A stretch of 55,781 nt of DNA, from assembly GCA_018266395.1 (NCBI GenBank), contig JAFEAM010000005.1, positions 74,307-130,087 of the forward strand, in the 5' to 3' direction. Every line of letters begins with the position of its first letter. Positions within the stretch are counted from its first letter, which is position 1. Below the pieces are notes generated by a model. The model was not told the DNA's origin and did not search any database. It saw only the letters and a list, made by a program, of their open reading frames with translations. The DNA is from Bacteroidota bacterium. GTDB lineage: Bacteria > Bacteroidota > Bacteroidia > Cytophagales > Cyclobacteriaceae. Position numbers and translations under genes: made by a program. This document shows, in pieces, positions 15,330 to 24,742 of the stretch.

Positions 15330-16757
15330 ATGGAAAAAGTCTCGTACAACCGAACCAAGATCGTAGCGACCGTAGGACCCGCTTCTAATTCCAAAGATAC
15401 CTTGAGGGCGCTCGTGAGTGAAGGCGTGGATGTGTTCAGACTTAATTTCTCTCACGGCAAACATGAAGAACATCAGAAGGTCATCGATGCGGTAAGGGAA
15501 ATCAACGCGGAACTGGGGACCCATGTGGCGCTCTTGCAGGACCTGCAGGGACCAAAGATCAGGGTAAATGAAGTCAAGGAAGGAACTGTCCTCGCTCCCC
15601 GCCAGAATATCATCATCACCACCCGTGAGTTGATAGGGGATAACGAAATCTGCAGCACCAGCTACAAGGATCTCCCCAAAGACGTAAAGCCGGGCGATAT
15701 GATTCTCATCGACGACGGCAAGATTGAACTGAAAGTGAAGGAATCGCGCGAGATCGACGTGTTGTGCGAAGTGGTGTATGGGGGAACGCTGAAGTCGAGG
15801 AAGGGGATAAACCTGCCGTATTCAAAAGTCACTGCACCTTCGCTTACGGAAAAGGACCTGGCTGACCTGGAGTTCGGATTGAAGAACAATGTGGATTGGG
15901 TTGCACTCTCTTTTGTGCGGAAGGCAAAGGATATCGAAATCCTGAGAAGCATCATTGATTCAAGGAAATCCACCACGCGTATAGTTGCCAAGATCGAGAA
16001 ACCTGAAGCACTTGAAAATATTGACGCCATTTTATCGGCCACCGACGCCGTAATGGTGGCCCGCGGCGACCTTGGAGTAGAGATATGGCTCGAGGAAGTG
16101 CCCATGGTGCAGAAGATGCTCGTGGAAAAATGCAACAAGCTGGCGAAACCCGTGATCGTGGCTACTCAAATGATGGAGAGTATGATTACCAGTCCACGGC
16201 CTACCAGAGCGGAAACCAATGACGTGGCCAACGCCGTGATGGACGGCGCGGATGCGCTGATGCTTTCCGCAGAGACGGCCGCTGGTGATTATCCGATTGA
16301 AGTAGTGCGCAGCATGGTACGAACTATCGGCTCCGTGGAGAAGCAGGCGAACATTTACTATCGATTCAGGGACGCAGACCGTCACTCACCGATTTTCGTT
16401 CACGACAGCCTCATACTGGCTGCATGCAAACTTGCCAAAGAGGTAAATGCCAAGGCCATCGTAGGGATGACCTCCTCAGGTTACACTGCATTCAAATCAT
16501 CCTCTCACCGACCCAATACAAACATATTTGTTTTCACAGGCAACCGGACAATCCTCAATACCATGAACCTGGTTTGGGGAACGAGGGCTTATTATTATGA
16601 GAAGCACAACTCTACCGACGAGACTATTGCCGATGTGGAGGAGATCCTGAAACGTGACGGCCATGTGAAGTCTGGCGACATCTTCATCAGCCTTGCCAGT
16701 ATGCCTATTCAGGAGCGGAGCCGCACGAACACCATCAAGATTAATGTGGTGAAGTAG
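15330..16757 (+). CDS. pyk: Pyruvate kinase
   Basis: A 475-residue pyruvate kinase that makes pyruvate and ATP from phosphoenolpyruvate and ADP in the last step of glycolysis. It starts with the typical NRTKIVATVGPASNS. The substrate-binding segment FRLNFSHG, the catalytic region RIVAKIEKPEALENIDAIL and MVARGDLGVEI are all present, as is the loop ATQMMESMITSPRPTRAE. Length fits the bacterial type. It lies downstream of the IPExxxVDY gene and convergent with the NFACT gene. Confidence 0.97.
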   Translation: MEKVSYNRTKIVATVGPASNSKDTLRALVSEGVDVFRLNFSHGKHEEHQKVIDAVREINAELGTHVALLQDLQGPKIRVNEVKEGTVLAPRQNIIITTRELIGDNEICSTSYKDLPKDVKPGDMILIDDGKIELKVKESREIDVLCEVVYGGTLKSRKGINLPYSKVTAPSLTEKDLADLEFGLKNNVDWVALSFVRKAKDIEILRSIIDSRKSTTRIVAKIEKPEALENIDAILSATDAVMVARGDLGVEIWLEEVPMVQKMLVEKCNKLAKPVIVATQMMESMITSPRPTRAETNDVANAVMDGADALMLSAETAAGDYPIEVVRSMVRTIGSVEKQANIYYRFRDADRHSPIFVHDSLILAACKLAKEVNAKAIVGMTSSGYTAFKSSSHRPNTNIFVFTGNRTILNTMNLVWGTRAYYYEKHNSTDETIADVEEILKRDGHVKSGDIFISLASMPIQERSRTNTIKINVVK

Positions 16758-16779
16758 TCCGGGTGCAATTCCGGATTAC
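16754..16779. terminator. Possible terminator hairpin after pyk
   Basis: GTAGTCCGG (16754-16762) pairs with CCGGATTAC (16771-16779), with one G-U, around an 8-nt loop. It overlaps the pyk stop codon and sits between two convergent genes. There is no strong T-run, so the call is tentative. Confidence 0.35.
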
Positions 16780-16797
16780 TTAACTATGACTAATTGC

Positions 16798-18357
16798 TTA
16801 TTTCTTATTGTTGGTGAGGGGTTCGACGAGGATTACTTCTTCGCGATCCACAACCACTGCACCTGCTGGGGCGCCTTTTCTTTTTCTTACATACTTGCGC
16901 AAGGTGTAGGCCACCGGGCAGAGTGATTCGTTTCTCCGTTTGGAGTAATAGGCTGCCAGACTTGCAGCATATTCAATAACATCCTTAGGGAAGGTTTTTC
17001 CACCCTGGTTTTTGATGATCACATGAGAGCCGGCTACATCTTTCGCATGAAGCCACATATCTTCTTTGTGAGCCAGTTTTGTTGTCAGGGTATCATTTGC
17101 TTCAGCATGTTTGCCAACCCAAATGTCGAAGTCTTTGAAGCGGAACGAATGATAAGGCAATGCAATGCGCTCCTGCCCGGCGCTTGCCTTACCTGAGAGG
17201 GAGGCCTGCATGGTTTCGAGTTGATCGAAATTGGCAGTTTCAAGTTGGGCTAATTGCTCAAGAATTTCCCCTAAATCCTTTTCCTTCCGGTCGAGGGCTG
17301 CGCGTAACTGGTCTATTTCGATTTGCTTGTTCTTGCCCTTGCGGTAATACAACTCAGCATTTTTCTGAGGAGTGAGTTCCCTTCTCAGTGGAATTATGAT
17401 CCGCTCTGCCGGTGCATCAAAAGGAAATGTTTCGAACTGGACCATTCCCTGGTTTATTTCATGCAGGTGGGCCATAATGAGATCTGCCCATTGCTGGTAG
17501 TGTTGATCTCTGGTGAGTTCGTTCAGTTTACTCCGGTTTTTTTCAAGGAACGACTCGGTCTGTTTCCGCCTGCCTTCCAAATGACTATGAAGTCTTGCTC
17601 TGAGTAGATAAACACCTGCAGTCTTGTTTCGGAGAACAAAGAATTCGTTAATGGCTTCCAGGGGATCCTGGAATTGTGCAACGGCCCCGTTTTTCTTAAG
17701 CAAACTCAGCCGGATGGAGGCACCTTCCTTGATGATGGAGAAGACCGGATGCTCGAGTTGTTTACGAATTTCCTGGATAGCTTCAAACCGGTCCTTCAAG
17801 GATTTTGAAGTGAAGCCCTGGGTTGAAAGATAATCCCAGATGTATTTGCCGAAAGTAAAGTACAGCCTCTCAGGGTGATCCGGTGCTTCGCCAAATCGCT
17901 CATAGCTCCAATCGATGTCGCGATGCAGGCCGGAAAGTTGCAAGGTCAGGTCCAGGGAAAGATTCTTTCTGAATACCTCCACGACCTTCTCGTGTTCAAA
18001 TAATATGACGTTGGAGGGACGTCCATGCATCTTGAACACCAACTGCAATCCGTCGGTCAGTTTAATGCCCAAGCTCCTTTCATTGCGGAAGGTGAATATA
18101 TCTTCTACCGTCTTCATGATCACCGGCAAAAAAAGGTCAACACTGTTCTTGCGCGCACGTTTGAAGTGCTCAGGAAAGTAAAGGCATTGGAAATCGCCGC
18201 TCATGACCACTTTGATGAAGAACGATTCTTTGCCGTTGTTCAATTCCATGACCAATTCATCTCGCTCCTGGCTGAAGCACGACACCAAGGTGAAGCCGGT
18301 CAGTCTGCCACGTAGGCGCTCTGAGAGTTTGGACAGGAAGTAGAAATTATTGTGCAA
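16798..18357 (-). CDS. NFACT-domain protein (RqcH-like)
   Basis: A 519-residue protein of the NFACT (FbpA/RqcH/Tae2) family, whose members act at stalled large ribosomal subunits or bind RNA. The N-terminal NFACT-N part contains FKMHGRPSNVILF. A long charged helical middle (about 255-385, with RKEKDLGEILEQLAQLE) suggests the family's coiled coil. The C-terminal NFACT-R domain (about 400-515) has DIWVGKHAEANDTLT, HKEDMWLHAKDVAGSHVIIK and KRKGAPAGAVVV. It lies 21 bp after the MBL-fold gene on the same strand. Whether it adds C-terminal tails as RqcH does in Bacillus cannot be read from the sequence. Confidence 0.88.
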   Translation of the reverse strand: MHNNFYFLSKLSERLRGRLTGFTLVSCFSQERDELVMELNNGKESFFIKVVMSGDFQCLYFPEHFKRARKNSVDLFLPVIMKTVEDIFTFRNERSLGIKLTDGLQLVFKMHGRPSNVILFEHEKVVEVFRKNLSLDLTLQLSGLHRDIDWSYERFGEAPDHPERLYFTFGKYIWDYLSTQGFTSKSLKDRFEAIQEIRKQLEHPVFSIIKEGASIRLSLLKKNGAVAQFQDPLEAINEFFVLRNKTAGVYLLRARLHSHLEGRRKQTESFLEKNRSKLNELTRDQHYQQWADLIMAHLHEINQGMVQFETFPFDAPAERIIIPLRRELTPQKNAELYYRKGKNKQIEIDQLRAALDRKEKDLGEILEQLAQLETANFDQLETMQASLSGKASAGQERIALPYHSFRFKDFDIWVGKHAEANDTLTTKLAHKEDMWLHAKDVAGSHVIIKNQGGKTFPKDVIEYAASLAAYYSKRRNESLCPVAYTLRKYVRKRKGAPAGAVVVDREEVILVEPLTNNKK

Positions 18358-18378
18358 AGGCGGGCCGGTCTGGCGGCA

Positions 18379-19140
18379 TCACAAAGTAATGCGCAGGCTG
18401 TCATAAGCCAAAGCAATCCCAGCAGGCAGGGATCGCTCAATCTCCAGGTGCCGGCCCAAATGGTGACTGGCGTGTGTCAGGTAAGTCTGTGCTGCACCGA
18501 CTTTTTGAGCGATTTGAACAGCTTCTTCCAGGTTGAAATGGGAGACGTGCTTTTCTTTTTGCAGTGCATTCAGGACCAGCACTTTTGTGCCGCGCAGCAG
18601 GTCATAGGTTTCATCCGGGATGAAGTTGGCGTCGGTGATATAGCTGAAGTCATGAATCCGGAATCCGAAAACCGGCATCCTGAGATGACGGACGGGCAGG
18701 GGGGTTATAGTGATGCCAGCTGCCTGGAATGGTTTGTCATTGATTTCAATAAGCTCCAGTTGTGGCACGCCGGGATACCGGTCACCGTCAAACACATAAT
18801 AATATTCCACTTTCAGACGGTCGAGCACGTGGCGATGGCCAAACACCGGCATGTCCATTTTGTGGAGGAAGTTGAAGGCGCGTACGTCATCCAGGCCTGC
18901 TACATGGTCCTTGTGTTCGTGGGTGAAAACGACCGCATCCAGCCGCTGGACGTGCTCGCGCAGCATCTGCTGACGGAAGTCCGGACCTGTATCAATCACC
19001 AGACTTTTGCCGTTCGTTTCAATGAGCACCGAGGTGCGCAGCCGCTTGTCCCGGTAGTCCAGGGATTGGCATACCTCACACCCGCATCCGATCACGGGAA
19101 CGCCCTGTGAGGTACCGGTGCCAAGAAACGTTACTTTCAA
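18379..19140 (-). CDS. MBL-fold metallo-hydrolase (PhnP-like)
   Basis: A 253-residue metallo-beta-lactamase-fold hydrolase resembling PhnP, a phosphodiesterase for cyclic phosphoribose. The start MKVTFLGTGTSQGVPVIGCGCEVC includes the Cys pair that binds an extra zinc in PhnP-like proteins. The metal-binding motif HEHKDHVAG, the later VRHLRMPVFGF and the final LTHASHHLG histidines complete the site. There is no phosphonate operon around it, so the physiological substrate is open. It sits between a 90-aa conserved protein and the NFACT gene, with 3-bp and 21-bp gaps. Confidence 0.87.
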   Translation of the reverse strand: MKVTFLGTGTSQGVPVIGCGCEVCQSLDYRDKRLRTSVLIETNGKSLVIDTGPDFRQQMLREHVQRLDAVVFTHEHKDHVAGLDDVRAFNFLHKMDMPVFGHRHVLDRLKVEYYYVFDGDRYPGVPQLELIEINDKPFQAAGITITPLPVRHLRMPVFGFRIHDFSYITDANFIPDETYDLLRGTKVLVLNALQKEKHVSHFNLEEAVQIAQKVGAAQTYLTHASHHLGRHLEIERSLPAGIALAYDSLRITL

Positions 19141-19143
19141 TAA

Positions 19144-19416
19144 TCAGAGTTTTACTTCTTCCTGCAGGAGTTCCTCGTAGAACTTCAGGTTTTTTTCACT
19201 GAAACGGGTGGTATCCAGGGTGAGGTTACGAAGGATTTCCAGAATCACGTTGATCTTCCCTTCGGTCGTGAAGAACTTGTTGACGATCATAATCTTCTGG
19301 TCACGAAGCAGACAGTAGCCTGACTTGAAGCTTCCCTTTTCGTAACGCAGATGATAGTCTGATTCAGCGATAAGATCTTCAAGCTTAACGAGGAACTGAT
19401 GGGTGTACTTGACCAT
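19144..19416 (-). CDS. Conserved hypothetical protein (90 aa)
   Basis: A 90-residue soluble, charged protein without a signal peptide or membrane span. The segment GSFKSGYCLLRDQKIMIVNKFFTTEGKI suggests a small beta-sheet followed by helices (NVILEILRNL, FYEELLQEEVKL). I recognise no named family. It is separated from the PhnP-like gene by 3 bp and is probably the first gene of a three-gene minus-strand unit with the NFACT gene. Confidence 0.75.
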   Translation of the reverse strand: MVKYTHQFLVKLEDLIAESDYHLRYEKGSFKSGYCLLRDQKIMIVNKFFTTEGKINVILEILRNLTLDTTRFSEKNLKFYEELLQEEVKL

Positions 19417-19521
19417 TTCGGACGCAGAATAATTTGCTGCAATCTATGAAATTGGAGCGGCCTATGTCAAAAAAATCTTTTTCTCACGTGTGTCAGATGC
19501 AGGTACAAGCCTCGCGGTGTC

Positions 19522-19529
19522 TACTTTTG
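19522..19529 (+). promoter_or_regulatory. Candidate -7 element for miaA
   Basis: TACTTTTG matches the Bacteroidota -7 consensus TAnnTTTG exactly and ends 7 bp before the miaA ATG at 19537. Transcription would then begin at or next to the start codon, giving a leaderless or nearly leaderless mRNA. No good TTTG -33 box is seen at the expected distance. Confidence 0.45.
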
Positions 19530-19536
19530 TAGCAGC

Positions 19537-20454
19537 ATGACCGCGAATACCCTGATTGTTTTGGTGGGACCAACAGCGAGTGGCAAGTCGGCCATGGCGG
19601 TCCGTCTGGCCATGTATTATCGCACAGAGATTGTATCAGCGGACTCACGACAGTTGTTCAGGGAACTTGATAAGGGAACTGCCAAACCTACTGAGGCTGA
19701 GTTATCTACTGTAAAGCATCACCTGATAAACGGTCACTCCATTCACGACCCGCTTGACGCTGCCGATTACGGGAAAGAAGCCAGGAAGATTATTGATGAG
19801 ATATTTCGCCGTCAAAATATGGCAATACTTTGCGGCGGCAGCGGACTCTATATCAAGGCCGTACTGGAAGGTTTCGACGAAATGCCCGCTATACCGGAAA
19901 GAATAAGGCAGTCAGTGGTATCTGAGGTTGACGAAGGGGGACTTGAATGGCTGCAGAAGGAAGTGTCGAGGGTTGATCCAGACTACTTTGAAGTGGTGGA
20001 CCGGCAGAACCCTCAGCGGCTTATGAGGGCTATGGAAGTATATCGAGCCTCGGGTGTTCCATTTTCAGCGTACAGAAAAAAGAGCAAACTGTCACTGCCA
20101 TTCAAAGTGATAAAGATTGGACTATGTCCACCCAGGGAGCAATTATTCGAGCGCATTGACCAGCGCATGGATGACATGATCCGGGACGGGTTGTTTGAGG
20201 AGGCGGAACGTTTGTTTCCTCTCCGTCATCTCAATGCCCTTCAAACAGTCGGCTATCAGGAAATATTTGGATACCTCGAAGGCCAATATGACAAAACGGA
20301 AGCGATAAGGCTCTTGAAGCGCAACTCCAGACGGTATGCCAAACGACAAATGACATGGTTCAGGCGGGATGCCAGTGTCAGCTGGTTCTTACCTGAAGAC
20401 TGGAACGGGATTGTCAGCTGTATAGACGAGACCATCTCCGGAGATCACTCATGA
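19537..20454 (+). CDS. miaA: tRNA dimethylallyltransferase
   Basis: A 305-residue enzyme that transfers a dimethylallyl group to A37 of tRNAs reading UNN codons. The P-loop GPTASGKSAM is at 11-20, followed by the substrate loop VSADSRQLFRELDKGTAKPT. Later come ILCGGSGLYIKAVLEG, the NPQRLMRAMEV segment and the tRNA-binding VGYQEIFGYLEG and RRYAKRQMTWFRRD. Length is typical. Its stop overlaps the start of the following amidohydrolase gene by 4 bp (ATGA). Confidence 0.96.
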   Translation: MTANTLIVLVGPTASGKSAMAVRLAMYYRTEIVSADSRQLFRELDKGTAKPTEAELSTVKHHLINGHSIHDPLDAADYGKEARKIIDEIFRRQNMAILCGGSGLYIKAVLEGFDEMPAIPERIRQSVVSEVDEGGLEWLQKEVSRVDPDYFEVVDRQNPQRLMRAMEVYRASGVPFSAYRKKSKLSLPFKVIKIGLCPPREQLFERIDQRMDDMIRDGLFEEAERLFPLRHLNALQTVGYQEIFGYLEGQYDKTEAIRLLKRNSRRYAKRQMTWFRRDASVSWFLPEDWNGIVSCIDETISGDHS

Positions 20455-21854
20455 AAAGAAGAGCCTTTTTAAGGCAGGTAGGGTTGGTTACAGCCGGGAT
20501 GGTGTCAGCACCTGCCTTTGCAAGGATCCGTATGCAAGCGGATTCATCCTGTCGCTATGTGCTGCGCGGGGCAAGAGTCTTCGCCCAGAATGCGCTGAAA
20601 GTATTGGATGTCGGAATTCTCCCAACCGGCAGACTGTTAATTGGCGAGACCGGGAAGCTGAACGGAGATGAGATTATTGACGTTACCGGGAAGATTGTTT
20701 CACCGGGGTTCATCGACATACTGGCAGACAATGCTGCCAATCCTGAGAGGACCTATCGCATCTTTGAAAAATACAAAGTCACCGATGGTGTGACCACTGC
20801 TCTCCAGATGCATGGGGGCAGTAGTGACTGTGCATCTTATTACAAGTATTTCAATGGTGTTCCGCATGCCATCAATTTCGGCGTATCCACTTCAGTAATG
20901 CGCATCCGGTATGCTACGTCCAGCCTTGATGAAAGAAAACGCAGAGTCGAAAAGTGTCTGGCGGAAGGCGCACTGGGTGTATCGCACAGCATCGAATATC
21001 AGCCAACCAGTTATGAGGAGACACTGGTTTATGCCAGGCTGGCTGCAAAATACGACCGCACATTTTTTCTCCATTTACGGTATTCGTCCCGTGAACAGGA
21101 ACTGGAAGGGGTTGATGAGGCGGTTCGTTTTGCCAAAGACGCTGGCGTGAAAGTGCACATCGATCACCTTCACTCGACCGGAGGCACTTACCATATGAAG
21201 GAGGCGCTCGATAAAATCAGAACGGCAAACCGCCAGGGACTCCGTATGACATGTTGCGTTTATCCCTATTCTTATTGGGCAACCTATCTGCATTCCAAAC
21301 GCTTTGATGAAGGCTGGCAACAACGGTACGGGCTTACTTATAAGGACCTCAGGCTCGTGGGAACAGGAGAGCGCCTGACAAAAGAGAGTTTTGCCCGTTA
21401 CCGTGCGCAGCACAGACTGGCTGCTGTTCCTGAAGGAATCCTTCCGCTCGCCGAAACAGTTGACCTCGCCCTGAAAGAAGATTTCTGCATGATCGGCTCA
21501 GACGGAGGTATTGAATATGAACCTCATGCCAACTCGCACCCCCGTGGTGCCGGATGTTTTGCAACGACACTGCATCATTCAAAAGAACTTGGAATTCCAT
21601 TAGAGAAGATGCTTTCTAAAGTCACCACCCTTCCTGCAAGCCTGGTGGCAAATGCAATGAAGGACAGGGGTGTCATTGAAAGTGGAGCTTGGGCCGATCT
21701 GACTGTTTTTGATCCTGAGGAAGTCAATGGGACTGCGACAGTGGAAAATCCTAATAGTTATTCCGCCGGTATTCAGATGGTCTTTGTAAACGGGAAGCAG
21801 GCCTACCGTGATGGAAAGGTTCAAACTGGGCAGGGTGTAGGGATTCGTTATTAA
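20451..21854 (+). CDS. D-aminoacylase-like amidohydrolase with altered metal site
   Basis: A 467-residue amidohydrolase-superfamily protein closest to N-acyl-D-amino-acid deacylases. The N-terminus MKRRAFLRQVGLVTAG is a plausible Tat-type signal (RRxFL). Family landmarks are HLRYSS (H208), HIDHLHSTGG (H236 and H239), CVYPYSY and GSDGG (D351). At the place of the usual PGFIDxHxH metal motif it reads PGFIDILADN (85-94), so both histidines are absent. The GVTT segment continues with ALQMHGG rather than the GNCG that supplies the bridging cysteine. It may use a single metal or have lost activity. It overlaps miaA by 4 bp. Confidence 0.78.
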   Translation: MKRRAFLRQVGLVTAGMVSAPAFARIRMQADSSCRYVLRGARVFAQNALKVLDVGILPTGRLLIGETGKLNGDEIIDVTGKIVSPGFIDILADNAANPERTYRIFEKYKVTDGVTTALQMHGGSSDCASYYKYFNGVPHAINFGVSTSVMRIRYATSSLDERKRRVEKCLAEGALGVSHSIEYQPTSYEETLVYARLAAKYDRTFFLHLRYSSREQELEGVDEAVRFAKDAGVKVHIDHLHSTGGTYHMKEALDKIRTANRQGLRMTCCVYPYSYWATYLHSKRFDEGWQQRYGLTYKDLRLVGTGERLTKESFARYRAQHRLAAVPEGILPLAETVDLALKEDFCMIGSDGGIEYEPHANSHPRGAGCFATTLHHSKELGIPLEKMLSKVTTLPASLVANAMKDRGVIESGAWADLTVFDPEEVNGTATVENPNSYSAGIQMVFVNGKQAYRDGKVQTGQGVGIRY

Positions 21855-21859
21855 TTTTG
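21852..21859 (+). promoter_or_regulatory. Candidate -7 element for glycosyltransferase gene
   Basis: TAATTTTG matches TAnnTTTG and ends 8 bp before the ATG at 21868. Its first three bases are the stop codon of the amidohydrolase gene. No clear -33 TTTG is seen upstream. Confidence 0.4.
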
Positions 21860-21867
21860 CCGCTGTA

Positions 21868-23205
21868 ATGTCCGCCGAAGCAAGCACAAGCGAGAGATCA
21901 GAAAAGAAGGTACTGATAATAGCCTACTACTGGCCGCCGTCAGGCGGAAGCGGAGTGCAGCGATGGCTGAAATTTGTAAAGTACCTTCCGAAGCTGGGCT
22001 GGACGCCGTTTGTCTTTACGCCTGAGAACCCATCCTATCAGATCAAGGATGATTCACTAATGAAGGATGTTCCTCCGGAGGCAGAGGTGATCCGCTTTCC
22101 TATTTGGGAACCGTATGAATTGTTCAACAGTTTGTCGGCGCTGACAGGAAAGAAACAGGTGAAGCAGACCGACCTTGTCGCCACTGAGAAGAAGAGCTTC
22201 ATGCAAAGGGTAAGTGGCTGGATACGCGGCAATCTTTTTGTTCCAGATGCGAGAATTTTCTGGGTTAAGCCGTCCGTTGAATTTCTATCCGATATCCTGA
22301 AGTCAAATCAAATCCATACACTGGTAACGACAGGGCCTCCGCACAGTTTGCACCTTATTGGTCTGCGACTGAAAAAGAGGTTTCCGGAACTTCGGTGGAT
22401 CGCTGACTTCAGGGATCCATGGAGCGAATGGGATCTGCTGGATACATTTTCAATGTCGGGTTGGGCGAAAAGGAAGCATCAGCGTTTGGAACGACAGGTA
22501 CTCCAGACAGCAGACCGGGTAATGACCATCGCGCCCTATCATGTTGCCCGGCTGGAACAATTGGGGGGAAAGAAGGTCGACCTGGTTACAAATGGTTTTG
22601 ACGAAGATGATTTCCTCATCCACCAGCACAGAAAAACAGAACAATGGACGCTTCGTCACATCGGGATGGTGGACCAGTTGAGGGATCCCAGACCGTTTAT
22701 GCTGGCACTGAAGAATGTTCTGGTGGCCCAACCTGACATGGTAAAGAATGTTAAAGTCGAGTTCATCGGTTCCGTTAATTCTGTATTTCGGGAATTCATT
22801 GCAGCTGAGCCGGTACTGTCATCTGTGGTCAGGTTTACAGAGCCCATTTCCCACGGGAAGCTGCTTCAAACCTATGGAGAGACGGATGTTCAATTGCTGG
22901 TACTGGCGCATACAGCCATCGCACCAGGCAACCTCCCGGGCAAGCTATTTGAATATCTGGCCTCAGGCAACTTCATTTTTGGGACAGGTCCTTCGTCAGG
23001 TGATGCGGCTGATATACTCTCGCAAACAGGTGCCGGAGTTATTTTGGAAAGGACTGATACTGATGGTATGGAGCGTGTAATTAGGGAAAGGTATCAGCAT
23101 TGGTTGCATGGAACTGACGGTCCGCCCCGTAACGTAGAGCGCTTCACACGGAGGCGACTGACGGAAAGGCTCGTTGCCATTCTTGAAGACCGGCAGCTAT
23201 CGTGA
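21868..23205 (+). CDS. Glycosyltransferase family 4-like protein
   Basis: A 445-residue glycosyltransferase of the GT-B fold. It opens with KKVLIIAYYWPPSGGSGVQRWLKFVKYLPKLGW, a typical nucleotide-sugar GT4 start, and has the acceptor-domain segment WIADFRDPWSEWD. The C-terminal half contains LPGKLFEYLASGNFIFGTGPSSGDAADIL, where the PxKxFEY-like motif contacts the donor sugar nucleotide. It is cytoplasmic or membrane-associated with no signal. It is the first gene of the surface-glycan region and is convergent with the flippase gene (7-bp gap). Confidence 0.88.
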   Translation: MSAEASTSERSEKKVLIIAYYWPPSGGSGVQRWLKFVKYLPKLGWTPFVFTPENPSYQIKDDSLMKDVPPEAEVIRFPIWEPYELFNSLSALTGKKQVKQTDLVATEKKSFMQRVSGWIRGNLFVPDARIFWVKPSVEFLSDILKSNQIHTLVTTGPPHSLHLIGLRLKKRFPELRWIADFRDPWSEWDLLDTFSMSGWAKRKHQRLERQVLQTADRVMTIAPYHVARLEQLGGKKVDLVTNGFDEDDFLIHQHRKTEQWTLRHIGMVDQLRDPRPFMLALKNVLVAQPDMVKNVKVEFIGSVNSVFREFIAAEPVLSSVVRFTEPISHGKLLQTYGETDVQLLVLAHTAIAPGNLPGKLFEYLASGNFIFGTGPSSGDAADILSQTGAGVILERTDTDGMERVIRERYQHWLHGTDGPPRNVERFTRRRLTERLVAILEDRQLS

Positions 23206-23212
23206 TCATATT

Positions 23213-24691
23213 TTATTTCCGTCTAAGGAAAGGAAAAGTCTTGCTCAGGATATCAGTTGCTTCAGGTGATATGCCTGTGACCAGAACCATTATACCGAAT
23301 AACAGCGACAAGGCAGCTGATCGAATTACCATGTCAGTCATGGGACTGCTGAAATAGGGAATGACCAGGTGCAACCCCCAGGTGCCCGCAGCTATAATGG
23401 CCACTTTAATAAAGGAAACGCTAAAAGGCTGCAGCCCTGTAACGCGCCAGATGAAAATGAATTTGACCAGGTTAAACAATATCAGCGTGATGGCTGCACC
23501 CATGGCGGCCCCCATGATGCCGTAAATAGGAATCAGCCAATTGTTGAGGGTAACGATCATTACGGAAAGGAATACAATCAACACAATGTTAAAGCGATAA
23601 TACTTTGAGTAAACGATTAGCTCACTGTTGGGGCCAAACAACATGTCGACCAGTTTGCCTGCGCCCACAATGATCACAACCCAGCGACCCGCCTCGTAGT
23701 AGTCACCCTTGGGCATGAGCAGGAAGATGGAATGTAAGTTGGCGACAACGCCAATGAACAGGATGGAACCCAGAAGGAATTGGTTCAAGGCTGCCTTGTG
23801 ATAGATCTTGGCGATTTCCGCTGTATCATTTTTCTCAAATCCTCTTGAGATAAGGGGGGTGGCCACTTGTGTAATGGCACGTTTTGGAATCTCAATAACC
23901 GTCGCCATGTAGAATGAGGTGGTGTAGATCGCCACTGGAGCAAGTCCGAGCAAACCTGCCACCATCATGCTGTCCACCTTTCCAATGACTATCAATCCTG
24001 CTGTTCCGGCAAAGCTGAGTGCGCTGAAGGTGATGAGCTCCTTTCGAGTTTCAGGGGACATCATTCCGGAATCGATCTTCAAGACCAATTTGCCCTGCAA
24101 TGCAAGTCCAATAATCAAGATCAGGAGGCAGAAGGCATAGATCAGGACAGAAAAGACCATCACCTGCTGAAAATCCAACCAGCCTTTGAAGTAGATCAGC
24201 ACCAGTATCCCCAGCAGCAAGCGGGCCACGATCTCTTTAAGAAGATTGGGAAGAATATTCTGCAGCAATGATCGGGAGTAGATTTCCAGAAGTGTGGACA
24301 CAACCGTGATGAACGTCATCCACAACACCAGACCCGCGTAGTGTACAAAGTCGGCGGCGTTTTGCTGGAAATAGCCCAGGATGGTTTGTTCAAAGAGAAA
24401 GAACAGCGCCAGGAAGAGTGCAAACGCAGCCAGGGCCGCAAGCAGGATCAGGTTAATGAACTTGCCTGCCTGTTCAGAGAATTTGGGAAGAAAGCGAATG
24501 ATGCTTTGCGCCAGACCGAACTGGGCGAACTGTGCCATAAGGATCGCGGCATCCTGGAGGGTGCGCATGAGTCCCACCTGTTCCGGGGTAAGAAACCGCG
24601 GATAGAGATACATCAGGTTGATGTATCCGATCAGCACACCGGCATAGGCAATGATGGTAGTGGCGATACTTTGGCGGATGATGACTCCCAT
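23213..24691 (-). CDS. Oligosaccharide flippase family protein (Wzx/MATE-like)
   Basis: A 492-residue polytopic membrane protein with about 12-14 hydrophobic segments, of the polysaccharide-transporter (MVF/MOP) superfamily. Such proteins flip lipid-linked oligosaccharides across the inner membrane. I chose the ATG at 24691 (MGVIIRQSIATTIIAYAGVLIG). A frame extended upstream to 24796 would overlap the divergent FkbM gene. The segment NLMYLYPRFLTPEQVGLMRTLQDAAILMA is typical of Bacteroidota members. It lies among glycosyltransferase and methyltransferase genes, which fits an export step for a surface glycan. Confidence 0.87.
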   Translation of the reverse strand: MGVIIRQSIATTIIAYAGVLIGYINLMYLYPRFLTPEQVGLMRTLQDAAILMAQFAQFGLAQSIIRFLPKFSEQAGKFINLILLAALAAFALFLALFFLFEQTILGYFQQNAADFVHYAGLVLWMTFITVVSTLLEIYSRSLLQNILPNLLKEIVARLLLGILVLIYFKGWLDFQQVMVFSVLIYAFCLLILIIGLALQGKLVLKIDSGMMSPETRKELITFSALSFAGTAGLIVIGKVDSMMVAGLLGLAPVAIYTTSFYMATVIEIPKRAITQVATPLISRGFEKNDTAEIAKIYHKAALNQFLLGSILFIGVVANLHSIFLLMPKGDYYEAGRWVVIIVGAGKLVDMLFGPNSELIVYSKYYRFNIVLIVFLSVMIVTLNNWLIPIYGIMGAAMGAAITLILFNLVKFIFIWRVTGLQPFSVSFIKVAIIAAGTWGLHLVIPYFSSPMTDMVIRSAALSLLFGIMVLVTGISPEATDILSKTFPFLRRK

Positions 24692-24742
24692 CAGGATATT
24701 GTAATCGCAAAATACTTTATTTGCAGTACTTAATATTGTCTT

